Below the pieces are notes generated by a model. It was not told the origin of the DNA, did not search any database, and saw nothing but the letters and a program-made list of their open reading frames with translations. Below, piece by piece: positions 1-9,787 of a stretch of 64,000 nt of DNA; position 1 is the stretch's first letter, and each line of letters opens with the position of its first letter. The stretch lies in the NCBI GenBank assembly GCA_032718565.1, contig JAVGVS010000018.1:1-64000 (forward strand), written 5' to 3'. The stretch is from Distichodus sexfasciatus. Taxonomy: Eukaryota; Chordata; Actinopteri; Characiformes; Distichodontidae. The position numbers were made by a program, and so were the translations under genes.

Positions 1-245
1 GCTGAATCCCTATCGGGGTCGCGGGGACTGAAACCTATCGGGGGACCAACCCTCGGCACGCACCAACACACCGCAGGGCACACACACACTTACACAATCA
101 GACTCAAATTCATAATTTAGAGTCACCAATCAACCTATATTGCAAACTCCACACAGAAAGGCCCTACGGCTCACCACAGCACCAAACCCAGGATGTGAGG
201 ACTCGCTGTGAGGAGGAAGCGCTAACCACTGCACCACTGCACCAC
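1..245. repeat. Dispersed fish repeat fragment
   Basis: This stretch has phrases common in dispersed teleost repeats: an 'agagtcaccaatcaacct' core, then 'caaactccacacagaaag', then a 'gctaaccactgcaccactg' end. It is only a fragment, cut by the left edge of the window. I see no open frame in it. The family assignment is from recall of this motif and has not been searched. Confidence 0.45.
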
Positions 246-745
246 CACCTATTCATGTCATGTTTATTATGCTTTTCAGATACTATTTAAAAATTTAATG
301 CCTATTTGAGATTATTATACCATATGTTTCTATTTAGTTTTGGTCTTTTCATGTTTCTCTTAAATAATTTTTCTAAAACTTCAATGCAAAACAGGACATA
401 TTTTAATGCACGGTGTACTTGTATAACTGTGTATGTGGCAAATTTATACTTTTGAATCTCATAGAACTTCATTTAGAATTTTAATTATTCATGAATTATG
501 ACAAACTGATCCTTATAAAGGATTTCAGAAATAAGATAACATAAAACAGTATGAAAAACAGTGACACATAAGACACTTAGTCATGTGACAGAATGGTGCA
601 TATCTGTTGATTTTTGGTTTACATATATAGACCAGCCCCCTCTCTGTCAGCCTGTGAGTCAACGCCTTCCCATTCTGCAAGTGTTTTTAATTGAGGCTTA
701 TCTCTGTGCTAAGAAGAGCTTGCTTGAGATATAGACCTAGAAGAT
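246..745 (+). promoter_or_regulatory. 5' flank and likely promoter of first V segment
   Basis: There is no gene in this AT-rich stretch. It ends at the leader ATG of the first V segment (746). A TATA-like 'acatatataga' lies near 621, about 120 bases before the ATG. An 'agtgacacat' near 560 resembles only loosely the CRE-like decamer of V-beta promoters. The promoter role is inferred from position. Confidence 0.35.
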
Positions 746-1170
746 ATGCAGAGATTATGTGTCCTGATATGGCTGCTTTGGGGAATATGTGAGTATTTCA
801 CAACTGTCATAGTGTTCTGCTGAAGCATAAAGAAGGGATAGAAATTCACATTCACACTTTTTTGCCATTTTATCTTATAGGTGAGTCTTCTGCTCAGCAA
901 GTGCTTCAGCCAACATCCCATATAATAGCTAATCCAGAGGATAACGCTACCTTTCACTGCAGCATTGCGGTGGGGTTTAGTATGGGCAGCTACACTATGC
1001 AGTGGTACAAGCAAAGCCATTATGGGGCAGACATTCAGTTCATTATTAAGGAGTATGAAAAGCCCAAGGGAAGAATGAGTGCTGTTCTAGACGCTGGCGA
1101 GAACGAGTTCAGTTTACACATCACAGAATTGACAGTGGAGGACAGCGCCACCTATTATTGTACAGCAAGC
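746..1170 (+). CDS. TRBV: TCR beta variable segment V-a
   Basis: This is a germline V segment in two exons. The leader exon (746-788, 14 codons plus one base, donor GTGAGT) encodes a hydrophobic signal peptide starting MQRLCVLIWLLWG. The V exon (881-1170, acceptor TTATAG) encodes an Ig V domain with the first Cys in 'ATFHCSI', the core Trp in 'MQWYKQ' and the 'DSATYYC' end of framework 3. It stops at CTAS directly against a recombination heptamer. The frame is open and both canonical cysteines are present, so it looks functional. It can join the downstream D and J by deletion. Assignment to TRB rests on the D, J and C genes downstream. Confidence 0.88.
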
Positions 1171-1209
1171 CACGGTGAAGCAATGTTTAGGTTCAGTCTA
1201 ACAATAAGC
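1171..1209 (+). promoter_or_regulatory. 23-RSS of V-a
   Basis: Heptamer CACGGTG (1171-1177), 23-base spacer and nonamer ACAATAAGC (1201-1209). The spacer length is exact; both elements differ modestly from CACAGTG / ACAAAAACC. Confidence 0.85.
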
Positions 1210-1712
1210 CTCAAGAGACACCTGGTGTCTGGGAATGGCAGAATACAAGTCACACTGTGGCCAATGAGCTTCTATGATCATTTTGTTTTAGTAATTTAAC
1301 AAAATACAATCAATCACAGATTAAAACATTATTTTCTCTTAAACAGAATTTATTTTGTTTTTATACAGTAAATAATGCAAAACCTGACTACGCTTCTTTC
1401 TTTTTTGCTTTCTTTCTTTTCTTCTTTTTTTTGTTCAGGTGAAAAGAAAATGACAGGACCAATTCATTTGATCATTTTCCTTTTTGCATATGACATTAAA
1501 TATGATGTTTTTATTTTTTAAATCAATATATAATTTAGGGATCTGTGTGTGTGTGGTATAAATGAGATGTGAGTTCATGACCTGTTAGATTTGAATGCTG
1601 AGTGAACTGTGGGAGGGTTGCAATCAACCAGGAAGAACAAATAACATGCACAGTACCTCTAAAGCCACAAAAAAATCTTGTTTTGCAAAGTGTAAAGTGT
1701 TGTACAGGCAGG
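1210..1712. other. Intersegment spacer, no gene seen
   Basis: AT-rich spacer between V-a and V-b with a T/C-rich tract near 1399-1432. The last 150 bases presumably hold the V-b promoter, but I recognise no motif there. Confidence 0.5.
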
Positions 1713-2203
1713 ATGGAAGCCCTCGTTGTCACTTTGACCTTACTTCTTGAAATATGTAAGATTATGTTTTTTTTGATGCTTTCTGGATTTTTTTAATGAT
1801 AGCAATAGACTTCAACAAGTAAAAGTCAAATTACTGCTAATATTTACTGTAAGACATTACAGTAATTATAATTTTCCTCTTTTCATTACAGACTATTCCC
1901 ATGGAGTCGACATTGTCCAGACACCTAAACCTGTATTTGCTAACCAGAGCTCTTCTGTGATTTTGCACTGTGAACACGATGACACTAATCACTACAGAAT
2001 GTTTTGGTACAGACAAAAAGCACACAGCATGGATTTAGAACTGCTAGCATATTCTACTGCTAAAAACAATGCAAATATTGAGCCACCATTCGACAAAGTT
2101 CCAAAATACACAATGACTCGGCCAGCGGTGACGAATGCCACACTGCGGATTGATTCAGTGGAGGTTACAGATTCAGCTCTGTATTTCTGTGCTACCAGTA
2201 TAG
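1713..2203 (+). CDS. TRBV: TCR beta variable segment V-b
   Basis: Two-exon germline V segment. The leader exon (1713-1755, 43 bases, donor GTAAGA) begins MEALVVTLTLLLEI. The V exon (1892-2203) follows a 'cattacag' acceptor. The domain reads through the first Cys ('VILHCEH'), the Trp in 'MFWYRQK', an FDK...KYTMTRP segment and 'DSALYFC', ending ATSI against its RSS. The 'FWYRQ' and 'LYFCATS' features are typical of V-beta. The frame is intact with no internal stop. It is 0.5 kb from V-a and 0.6 kb from V-c in the same orientation and would join by deletion. It is clearly different in sequence from V-a. Confidence 0.9.
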
Positions 2204-2242
2204 CACAGTAGTTTAGAGTGGCATAAAGGCTAATCAAGAACC
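2204..2242 (+). promoter_or_regulatory. 23-RSS of V-b
   Basis: Heptamer CACAGTA (2204-2210), exact 23-base spacer and nonamer TCAAGAACC (2234-2242). The first four heptamer bases, the critical ones, match consensus. Confidence 0.82.
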
Positions 2243-2838
2243 ACATGATCACTGACTGTAGTGTGGAACAGCACACCTGGACTTGTGTCTTTTTATTGTA
2301 GATGCCACTCTAGAAAAATACCAACAAGCCACATTTTTGTCCCAATCTATGCTCATGCTCTTTAAAGCTTAACACAGCTTGCCTATAATTATCTATATTG
2401 TAGAGATAAAATCTGAGATAAATAAAACTATATCACACCAAAACATTTAGTGAGTGATTATAAACACAGGCACATAGAATAACATGCAGAAACAGAATTG
2501 GTCATTGATATCACAACAAGTGAGCCTTGAACCTTATTTATTTATACAGATGTGAAGGAACGGACATTCCCTTTCAGCTCAGTGTTATTTCTGTCGGATA
2601 ATGTATTGAAATGTTAAATGTCATGGGAATGCTTACATGTGTCTATTTACCATACTATAGATGTTTCCTCTCATACAGTTGTTAACACACGAAAAGCTGT
2701 CAGCGGGGATTATGAATGGAAACCCAAGCAAGCTTGTGCTGATATACAAGTTCGGTGATGTCATTTCCTCTTGTTGATGTGCAATGATATAATTGGTAGG
2801 ATGCGCCATAATCATTCAGGCACCACAAAGACATCATC
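2243..2838 (+). promoter_or_regulatory. Spacer with V-c promoter decamer
   Basis: No gene lies here. At 2754-2763 the sequence GGTGATGTCA, followed by TTTCCTC, sits 75 bases before the V-c start codon. It matches the conserved CRE-like decamer of V-beta promoters (AGTGAYRTCA) at nine of ten positions, and the adjoining TTTCC resembles an ETS site. Function is inferred from match and position. Confidence 0.55.
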
Positions 2839-3292
2839 ATGGGTCCGTTGACAGTGTGGTTTTCCTTAATTGTCATTATAAGTAAGATATTTATTAATTG
2901 AACACTTTAAATCCAGTACATCGTATTCATGTTACACCTAAAGATGTAAAACTTCATGAAGAGCAATTCATGCTTTTCCTTTACAGAATCTTCTAACGGA
3001 GTAGTGATCACAAACACTCCAGCATCACTCATCAAGGAACATGGAGGATCAGCAAAACTAGGATGTCAGCATAATGACAGCACCTACTATTACATGTACT
3101 GGTACTGGCAGAGGAGGTTAGGGGAAATGGACATCATTGCTCTGTCTATTGGTAAAGACAATCATCAGATATTTGCACCGTTCGATGAGAGTAAATACTC
3201 CATGAACCGCTCAGAGTTGAAAAGCTCAACTCTACAGATAAAGAGATTGGACTCTGAAGACTCAGGCACATACTTCTGTGCTTCTAGTAGTG
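2839..3292 (+). CDS. TRBV: TCR beta variable segment V-c
   Basis: Two-exon germline V segment. The leader exon (2839-2881, 43 bases, donor GTAAGA) starts MGPLTVWFSLIVII. The V exon (2987-3292, acceptor TTACAG) encodes 'AKLGCQHND', 'YMYWYWQRR', 'KYSMNRSELKSSTLQI' and 'DSGTYFCASSS'. The CASS end directly before the heptamer is the classic V-beta junction. Open throughout and probably functional. It is the last forward V, about 1.1 kb before the D segment. It resembles V-b (shared FD..KY.M.R segment) more than V-a, suggesting that V-b and V-c are related duplicates. Confidence 0.92.
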
Positions 3293-3331
3293 CACAGTGT
3301 CTTAGGTGCTCAATACAGCTGAACAACAACC
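3293..3331 (+). promoter_or_regulatory. 23-RSS of V-c
   Basis: Perfect heptamer CACAGTG (3293-3299), 23-base spacer and nonamer ACAACAACC (3323-3331). Confidence 0.92.
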
Positions 3332-4377
3332 TAAACACTTGTGCCACTGTGAGTTCATGTGACAAGCTTACGACAGAAGCATTTAATATTTCTAATATTT
3401 TTAAAAATAGCTTTCCACAATATAGACCACCACGTAATGAATCAGCTCAACAACCTGAGATGCATGCTGTTAAATCATAATAACTAAGCAGGTTTGATGT
3501 GATGTAATTTTTTGTCTCCGTACAGTGGATTAAAGATCATATGCTGACCTCTGCAGGATGAAAAGAGGAACTAAACTGTACTGCATAAACTACAGGGATG
3601 AAACATGTATTCATATGCATAAAGGATTACACTTTTGAGAAATCACAGCAGCACAATTGACAAAATTTTAAAAAATGACATTTTGTGTATTTTTTTAATG
3701 TGTTTAAACTGTATCATAAAGATTTATCCTAAAATATCCATACATTTTTATATAGACAAAATTCCAGATATTCATATTGAGCTGCATTTATTTTTAGGAT
3801 TCCGTAAATGTTTTTTAAATTAAGTGTGTGACTTTTTATAGATTCATAACTGTCTTTTTCACTCAGCTGCCTGATTCATTGACTTTATGGTTTCCATGTC
3901 TGGACCTAGCTACATGAATTATATTATTGTTCTTTTATTTTCTTTATTATTTTTTATTAATACTTAACTGTGTATACAATACTTTTTAACTTGCCCACAA
4001 ATAAACAATCACTATGCCTCTGTTACTATATGCTATATACTGTATATCAGACGTAGAATTAACAAGTAAAGAAATATGTTATGGTGAGTCTCCTGGGATT
4101 CTGTATAGGTGTAGTCTCTGCTGATGATACTGTAACCACACATTTCCGTAATGATGATATGGGTGGAGTTGTCATGTCAAAGAGGCTTTTTTAGGGTGGT
4201 AAGTCAAACAGGCACCTGCTCAATTTCTTAGTATACACAGAAATAGCAACATTCAGTTTAGCTTATGTTGCCTTGTGAAGCACCTGACAAAATTATACAA
4301 ACATGTGCAAAGTGTATGATGAGAAATACAGATAAAGTGAGGTGGGGGAGGACTGATAAAAGACAGAAAGGAGTTTT
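3332..4377. other. V to D spacer, no gene seen
   Basis: AT-rich spacer between the last forward V and the D segment. I found no exon or trypsinogen-like sequence here. A D promoter could lie in the last few hundred bases, but I see no clear motif. Confidence 0.5.
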
Positions 4378-4457
4378 TGTTTTTGTTTAATGCTTTAACA
4401 CCGTGGGGACAGGGGGGGCACGATGATACATCTCCATAGACTCGCTGTACAAAAACC
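4378..4457 (+). promoter_or_regulatory. 12-RSS and 23-RSS flanking the D segment
   Basis: Left: nonamer TGTTTTTGT (4378-4386), 12-base spacer, heptamer CACCGTG (4399-4405). Right: heptamer CACGATG (4419-4425), 23-base spacer, perfect nonamer ACAAAAACC (4449-4457). The 12-left / 23-right polarity is that of D-beta and enforces V-to-D and D-to-J joining under the 12/23 rule. Confidence 0.92.
4406..4418 (+). CDS. TRBD: TCR beta diversity segment
   Basis: The 13-base coding core GGGACAGGGGGGG lies between a left 12-RSS and a right 23-RSS. It is nearly the same as the mammalian D-beta1 core (GGGACAGGGGGC) and can be read in three frames, mostly as glycine. This match, with the RSS polarity, identifies the locus as TRB rather than TRG. 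It is the only D found in the window. Confidence 0.93.
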
Positions 4458-4816
4458 TCCTGATGTTTTTCTCTCACTGACACTACAGCAGAGAAAGAGT
4501 TGCTGCTATTTATTTCACATGCTATTAATTTTGACACTTGACAGAATTATTCAGTATATTATTTTCTTTTTCTTTAAATCTAATCTTTGAAATAAATCAT
4601 TTTTCCAGCATGCACATGCATTTACATATGTTCACTGCATCTTAACTATGGATACAACCATCAGCTTCATAATTTTCATAATGATACATCAGATTCAAGT
4701 TTCATATCCTCAAGCTTTAAAACTGAACATCATAAGAAAAGTACTGCATAATTGTTTGTTTTGCCAAGAATCAAAAAAGCTGGGATGCCAATTTTGAAGG
4801 ACTGACTAACAATGTG

Positions 4817-4867
4817 ACACTGGAAGTGAAGCATTCTTTGGAAGTGGAACCAAACTGACCGTTTTGG
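4817..4867 (+). CDS. TRBJ: TCR beta joining segment J1.1
   Basis: Left heptamer CAATGTG (4810-4816) with a weak nonamer 12 bases upstream (4789-4797). The coding part ends EAFFGSGTKLTVL plus one base before donor GTAAGT. The Phe-Gly-X-Gly motif is intact. First of thirteen J segments serving Cb1, about 360 bases after the D 23-RSS. Confidence 0.9.
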
Positions 4868-5088
4868 GTAAGTGCACCAGTTCCAAATATTAACTTGTAA
4901 TTCATGACTGTTCCAGTGTCCAGATTTATGGATTTCAGAATCTGAAGTGTATTTTGAGTGAGCCCAAACAGAACTAAGCAGGATTCCTGTATATAAGTAG
5001 AAAATGCTGCAAGTCAAGGTAAACTTGTTTGAAATTGACATATAGCATTAGAGAGATATAGGAAATTTGTTTATGGAGTCATACTGTG

Positions 5089-5139
5089 ACTCTGTTAATC
5101 CAGCACACTTTGGAGCTGGAACAAAACTGACAGTTTTGG
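5089..5139 (+). CDS. TRBJ: TCR beta joining segment J1.2
   Basis: Heptamer TACTGTG (5082-5088) is preceded by 'ggaaatttgt', the presumed nonamer. The end reads NPAHFGAGTKLTVL plus one base, then donor GTAAGT. Its flanks resemble those of J1.3 and J1.4, pointing to tandem duplication. Confidence 0.88.
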
Positions 5140-5426
5140 GTAAGTAACTTATTCGTCTTAAAACTGTTACCGCAATAATTAACTGAGGATGTAATGCTCA
5201 AATAAACATGTAAATAAATGAAGACGTTACAGTGCCATGAGTTTATGATACTAAATATTTCTATAAGAGCCAGTGACATCAATGTCTATGGATTGCTAAA
5301 GTGCATTTTTACGTAGCTATAGACAGACTGTAAAGCTTATCAAAAATAAAGTCGGATTTGTGAAAAATTATGCCAGGAACTAGCACTACAAAAATATGGG
5401 AAATTTGTGCACAAGGTCATACTGTG

Positions 5427-5483
5427 ACTCTGGTGGTGCTTATCCAGCTTACTTTGGAGCTGGAACTAAATTGACAGTTTTGG
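5427..5483 (+). CDS. TRBJ: TCR beta joining segment J1.3
   Basis: Heptamer TACTGTG (5420-5426). The coding end is GGAYPAYFGAGTKLTVL plus one base before donor GTAAGT. The 5' flank (gggaaatttgtgcacaagg) is the same as that of J1.4, 333 bases downstream. Confidence 0.9.
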
Positions 5484-5759
5484 GTAAGTAAGTTATTTGT
5501 CTTAAAATTGTGTTACCACTACTGTAATTTATTGAGGATGTAATGCTTAAACAACTGTATAAAAATGAATAGAAAGTTACAGTGCCATGAGTTTATGATT
5601 TTAAAATCTTTCTATAAGATCCAGTTACATCAATGTCTAAGTGCATTTATGTAGCTATAGCTGCACTTAAAATATGATCAAAGATCAGATTTGTAAAAAA
5701 TTACGTCAGGGCCTAGCACTACAGAAATATGGGAAATTTGTGCACAAGGTCATACTGTG

Positions 5760-5813
5760 ACTCTGGTGCTTCTCAAGCTTACTTTGGAGCTGGAACTAAA
5801 CTGACGGTTTTGG
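5760..5813 (+). CDS. TRBJ: TCR beta joining segment J1.4
   Basis: Heptamer TACTGTG (5753-5759). The coding end is GASQAYFGAGTKLTVL plus one base, donor GTAAGA. Near-copy of J1.3 in both coding and flanking sequence. Confidence 0.9.
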
Positions 5814-6021
5814 GTAAGATAAGTTTTGCTGTTGCTTTTATGTTTAAAATAATGCTACTGATCAGGGATATACATAATGGATTTACGGAGTGTAGAAAGT
5901 GATTTTGTGTGAAAGCACAGTTCTATTTGTAAGTTAATGAGGAACACAGATCCTCTAAGAAATCACGGTAGGTTGATATAGGTATCATAAGAGAGAAATT
6001 TGTTCACTCGGTTATACTGTG

Positions 6022-6072
6022 ACTCTGGATATCAAGCATACTTTGGAGATGGAACAAAATTGACAGTGTTAG
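6022..6072 (+). CDS. TRBJ: TCR beta joining segment J1.5
   Basis: Heptamer TACTGTG (6015-6021). The coding end is GYQAYFGDGTKLTVL plus one base, donor GTAAGC. The 'actctgg' start is shared with J1.3 and J1.4. The X of FGXG is Asp, which is unusual among these segments. Confidence 0.9.
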
Positions 6073-6167
6073 GTAAGCATATTTGTATGTCTTTAAAATG
6101 AAAAAGGTTTGTTTTGCTTAGAATTTTATAAGAGTCACACTTTTTGCCATGACAATCAAATGCTGTG

Positions 6168-6215
6168 CCAATTATGAAGCCTATTTTGGTGGCGGCACAA
6201 AATTGACCGTTCTTG
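6168..6215 (+). CDS. TRBJ: TCR beta joining segment J1.6
   Basis: Heptamer TGCTGTG (6161-6167). The coding end is NYEAYFGGGTKLTVL plus one base, donor GTAAGT. Only about 100 bases from J1.5, the tightest spacing in the cluster. Confidence 0.88.
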
Positions 6216-6398
6216 GTAAGTACAAGGCAATTTTATAAATGTCGCTTTCATTTCTGACTGAGGATAGAATAAAATCCCAGCGTTATTAGTGAGAGCACGT
6301 AAAAGAGTTAAAAATATGAATATTTCTAGATGAGGGTCTGGCACGCAAGTAAGAGCCTTTAGATTCAGGTAGTTATCTTAAAGTGTTTGTATGATGTG

Positions 6399-6447
6399 AT
6401 GCTGGAATCAGCTGTATTTGGTGGAGGGACAAGACTTACAGTTCTTG
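6399..6447 (+). CDS. TRBJ: TCR beta joining segment J1.7
   Basis: The coding end is ESAVFGGGTRLTVL plus one base, donor GTAAGA. The left RSS is poor: the best heptamer is TGATGTG (6392-6398) and no good nonamer lies 12 bases upstream. The coding part is intact but recombination may be weak. The left boundary is uncertain by a few bases. Confidence 0.75.
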
Positions 6448-6621
6448 GTAAGAAACATGAAATCTAAATATGCTTTCCATTGAGTGTTACAACCAATTTT
6501 AATGTTAACATGTGACTGCAAGCAATGCTGTAAACTAAAGTGATGAAAACTGACAGAACTGATAAACCAATTTAGTGGTTATTCTGAAAGGAAGTTTAAG
6601 GCACAGGCATGAAACTCTGTG

Positions 6622-6671
6622 TTCAAATACGCAAGCTTTCTTTGGATCAGGTACCAAACTCACTGTTTTAG
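6622..6671 (+). CDS. TRBJ: TCR beta joining segment J1.8
   Basis: Heptamer CTCTGTG (6615-6621). The coding end is NTQAFFGSGTKLTVL plus one base, donor GTAAGA. Confidence 0.9.
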
Positions 6672-6918
6672 GTAAGAAAAATTATCTGTATTGTCCTAAG
6701 TAGTCTAAAATATAAAAAGTAGATATTGGTACTTTTTGGGAAGCATATTGTTAATCTGTTTCAGTGTTATTATACTATATAATGCATTGCAAGAGGTGCA
6801 TCTGTTCTCCTTCAGTTCATATGTTAAAATATACTGAAGTAGCATCATGTTTGCTTTGGAGCATTTGTTATACAGTAGATATGAGTGGAGGTTTTTTCAG
6901 TACCTTAATATCAGTGTG

Positions 6919-6969
6919 ATAACTATGATCCAGCAATCTTTGGTAGTGGAACTAAACTCACGGTACTAG
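6919..6969 (+). CDS. TRBJ: TCR beta joining segment J1.9
   Basis: Nonamer-like GTTTTTTCA (6891-6899), 12-base spacer, heptamer CAGTGTG (6912-6918). The coding end is NYDPAIFGSGTKLTVL plus one base, donor GTAAGA. Confidence 0.9.
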   Translation: MTMIQQSLVVELNSRY

Positions 6970-7134
6970 GTAAGAAAATGTTTCAGATATTTGTGCATGA
7001 TATAAAAAGAAGTTATAAATAAGACATATCAAAGACTCTACACAATTTTGATAGACAAAGAAGCAAAAGTGAGTGTCGTTGGGTCTATAACAGTTAATGA
7101 ATAGATCATTTGATTAGTGAACTTGACTGCTGTG

Positions 7135-7188
7135 CCTCTGGTTATGGCCAAGCTTACTTTGGCGTTGGAACAAAGTTAACCGTTCTTG
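7135..7188 (+). CDS. TRBJ: TCR beta joining segment J1.10
   Basis: Heptamer TGCTGTG (7128-7134). The coding end is YGQAYFGVGTKLTVL plus one base, donor GTAAGA. Confidence 0.9.
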
Positions 7189-7510
7189 GTAAGAAATGTC
7201 ATTTTGTTTGTTGACAGATTGCAAGTGCATTGTTGAAAGTCATAAATTCTCTGTGTGGATAATTAGTCATTCACTGAGTGACGAGATATAGCTTGTTAAT
7301 TGAACAAAGATATCTGGTTTTAGTGTTTGGTGACATTTTAGTTTAAGAAAATGGACTGTTGCTTAATGAAGCATAATGTATAGTTAAAAATCTGTTGTAT
7401 AATTACAAATCAAACTGTTTGGCCAAACCAATTTGAACAAAATGAGATTTATTAAACTAGAGTTGTCTAACAGATCATAAGGGTTTTCTCTCTAGTCTCT
7501 TAACAATGTG

Positions 7511-7562
7511 AATAACTACAACCCTGCATACTTTGGCAGTGGTACCAAACTCACAGTGATGG
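7511..7562 (+). CDS. TRBJ: TCR beta joining segment J1.11
   Basis: Heptamer CAATGTG (7504-7510). The coding end is NNYNPAYFGSGTKLTVM plus one base, donor GTAAGA. The terminal Val-Met replaces the Val-Leu found in the other segments. Confidence 0.9.
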
Positions 7563-7846
7563 GTAAGAAATACATTATTCTTCAAAAAATCATTGTAATG
7601 TTAAATTGTAGAAATAACATTCTGGGAGGATATTAAGTTGATTGATATTGATAATATTATAAAGACTTGGTTCACTTCATTAAGTGAAAGGGGTGAACTA
7701 TACCAATCTCCTATTCATTAATTCCTGCTAAAATTATAGTAAAGACACTGTGTCTAGAGGTATTGGAGGAATTACTGCATCTAATATATAGACAAATGTG
7801 TTGTGTTGCGATATCTTTGATATTTGTGGGGTGTCTGCACTCTGTG

Positions 7847-7896
7847 CTATAATCGTGAAGCTTTCTTTGGTGCTGGTACTCGACTCACAGTTTTAG
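7847..7896 (+). CDS. TRBJ: TCR beta joining segment J1.12
   Basis: Nonamer GATATTTGT (7819-7827), exact 12-base spacer, heptamer CTCTGTG (7840-7846). The coding end is YNREAFFGAGTRLTVL plus one base, donor GTAAGA. Confidence 0.9.
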
Positions 7897-8242
7897 GTAA
7901 GAATTTTTAGTGTTTTGCAGATAAATTAATCATATTTCTGAAATCTGTGATGTGTTTAGATCTAAATTTAGTTTACATTGCTGTTATTGTATTATTTACA
8001 AGGTGTTAAAGGCAAGAGGCATCAGATTTAGTTTGCAAATGAACTTGCATCTTACATACAAAATACATGCTGCATCTCTAATCACATGCTTTGTGTTTCT
8101 AAAAACTAAAACAGTGGTGTTCTCAAATTAGGTACCGGTGATCATTTAGATCAATAGACGCAATAGAGTTAAATAGTTAATGCAGTAGAAACACCTCAAG
8201 CCTAAATGGTGCCGTGAGTTTTCATGTTACTGCTTTACTGTG

Positions 8243-8293
8243 TGAATACTCAGCCAGCACACTTTGGCCCAGGGACCAAACTCACTGTTCTTG
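8243..8293 (+). CDS. TRBJ: TCR beta joining segment J1.13
   Basis: Heptamer TACTGTG (8236-8242). The coding end is NTQPAHFGPGTKLTVL plus one base, donor GTAAGA. Last J before Cb1, which begins 1.5 kb downstream. Confidence 0.9.
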
Positions 8294-9562
8294 GTAAGAC
8301 TAAGTTTATTGTTTTATTCAAAGTGACTATGATTCATCAATTAATGGATTAGTATACTTTCAAGTACACTAAGAAAAAGGGAAAAGTAGCATTGTCATGG
8401 CATAATGTATTATATATAATAAGATTGCTATTATTTTTAGGAATTGCACTGAAAACTTAATTCTGTGCATTTCTTGCAATATGGTAAAACTGAAATGACT
8501 GGCAGTTTTTACTTGTATAAGTGAGAATTCAAGTATCGCTATGTATAAAGGAACTGGTTTTCTTATATTTAGTGGGTTCAGATGCATATGTATGTGCCGA
8601 AAAGGGATTTGTAAGATAACAATTTGTGGTTTTCCTGTTAGTTAAACTGAAGGGAAATATAAGATTAATGATTCAAAAAAGTATCCAAAAACATGAAACT
8701 ATGATCAACAATTACCAGCTAAATATTGAAGAAATGAACCCAAATGAATTATATATATATTTGGATATAATTTTGGAGCAGAGGTGACTTATAGGTACTG
8801 ACTATAAATCCAAACAATAAGAGTTTGCTTTAGTAGAGTTCTAATAGCACAATTAACACAATGAATGCCTCACAATGATAAAAAATCTTTTCAATTTGTC
8901 GTATATAAATATACTTAGTAGAATGTGTTGTAAATTACTTTGTTACCGATAAAGTGTATCTGTGTGTGTGTTGTGTGTGTATGTGTGTTTGCGTGTATTC
9001 ATGCTTTGTGGGGTCCCTTTTGTCCCCTAAAATCACTTTTATATTTTTTATGGTTTTGTGCGGACATTGAAGCGGTCCCCATGAAGAAAATTTGACTTTA
9101 TAGAAAATGTGCATGTTTTATTTAAGAAACTAAAAGAGGTTAACAATGTGCTTCTGGTTACTGAGGTTAAGGTTAGGGTTAAGATTAGCTGTAGAATTAT
9201 ATACATTTGGTCATTATATAATTATTCATTAATTAGTCACTATTAAGTCCACACAAAGATAGTTGTGTAAGACTGTGTGTGTGTTTATGTATTTATCGCA
9301 TTGTGGGGACCTTTTTGTCCCCTAAAATCACTTTTATCAGTTTTTTTGGGCTTTGTGGGGACATTTGAGAGGTCCCCATGCGGAAAAATGACTTTATAGA
9401 AAATGTGCTTGTTTTATTTGAGAAACTAAAAGAGGTAAAAGATGTGCATTTGGTTACTGAGGTTAAGATTAGGATTAGGATTAGGTGTAGGTGTAAAATG
9501 ATATACATCTAGTCATTATGGGAGTCTATGGAAGGACTTCATAAAGATAGTAATACAAAGAC

Positions 9563-9593
<31 letters not shown>

Positions 9594-9787
9594 GTGTGTG
9601 AGATATATACAAAATACTGGTTGGTATTTGTTATCTACAAGACACAAAACACAAAAGTCCAGATTGCATGCTTATGTGTGTGTTTGTGTAGTAACAGCGA
9701 GTACTGCAATGGAAAGACATGTTAAAACTAAAAATCACATGTTAAAATAATAACTACAGTTGTATATTTCATTGTTTGCTCTTTCAG
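8294..9787 (+). other. J to Cb1 intron with duplicated repeat unit
   Basis: Intron between the last J1 segment and Cb1 exon 1. It contains two diverged copies of a roughly 260-base repeat (listed separately) and a TG microsatellite at about 9562-9600. I found no further J. Confidence 0.6.
8961..9540 (+). repeat. Two tandem copies of a fish dispersed repeat
   Basis: Copy A (about 8961-9225) and copy B (about 9273-9525) share the same order of parts: a TG-rich start, 'gtcccctaaaatcactttta', a 'ggtccccatg' block, 'gactttatagaaaatgtgc', 'ggttactgaggttaag' and a run of TTAGG-like units. The copies are clearly diverged. A TG microsatellite follows copy B. Confidence 0.75.

Noticed and set aside
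3332..4377. Search for trypsinogen exons between V and D, as in mammals
   Set aside because: No GDSGGP-like or other serine protease motif was seen.
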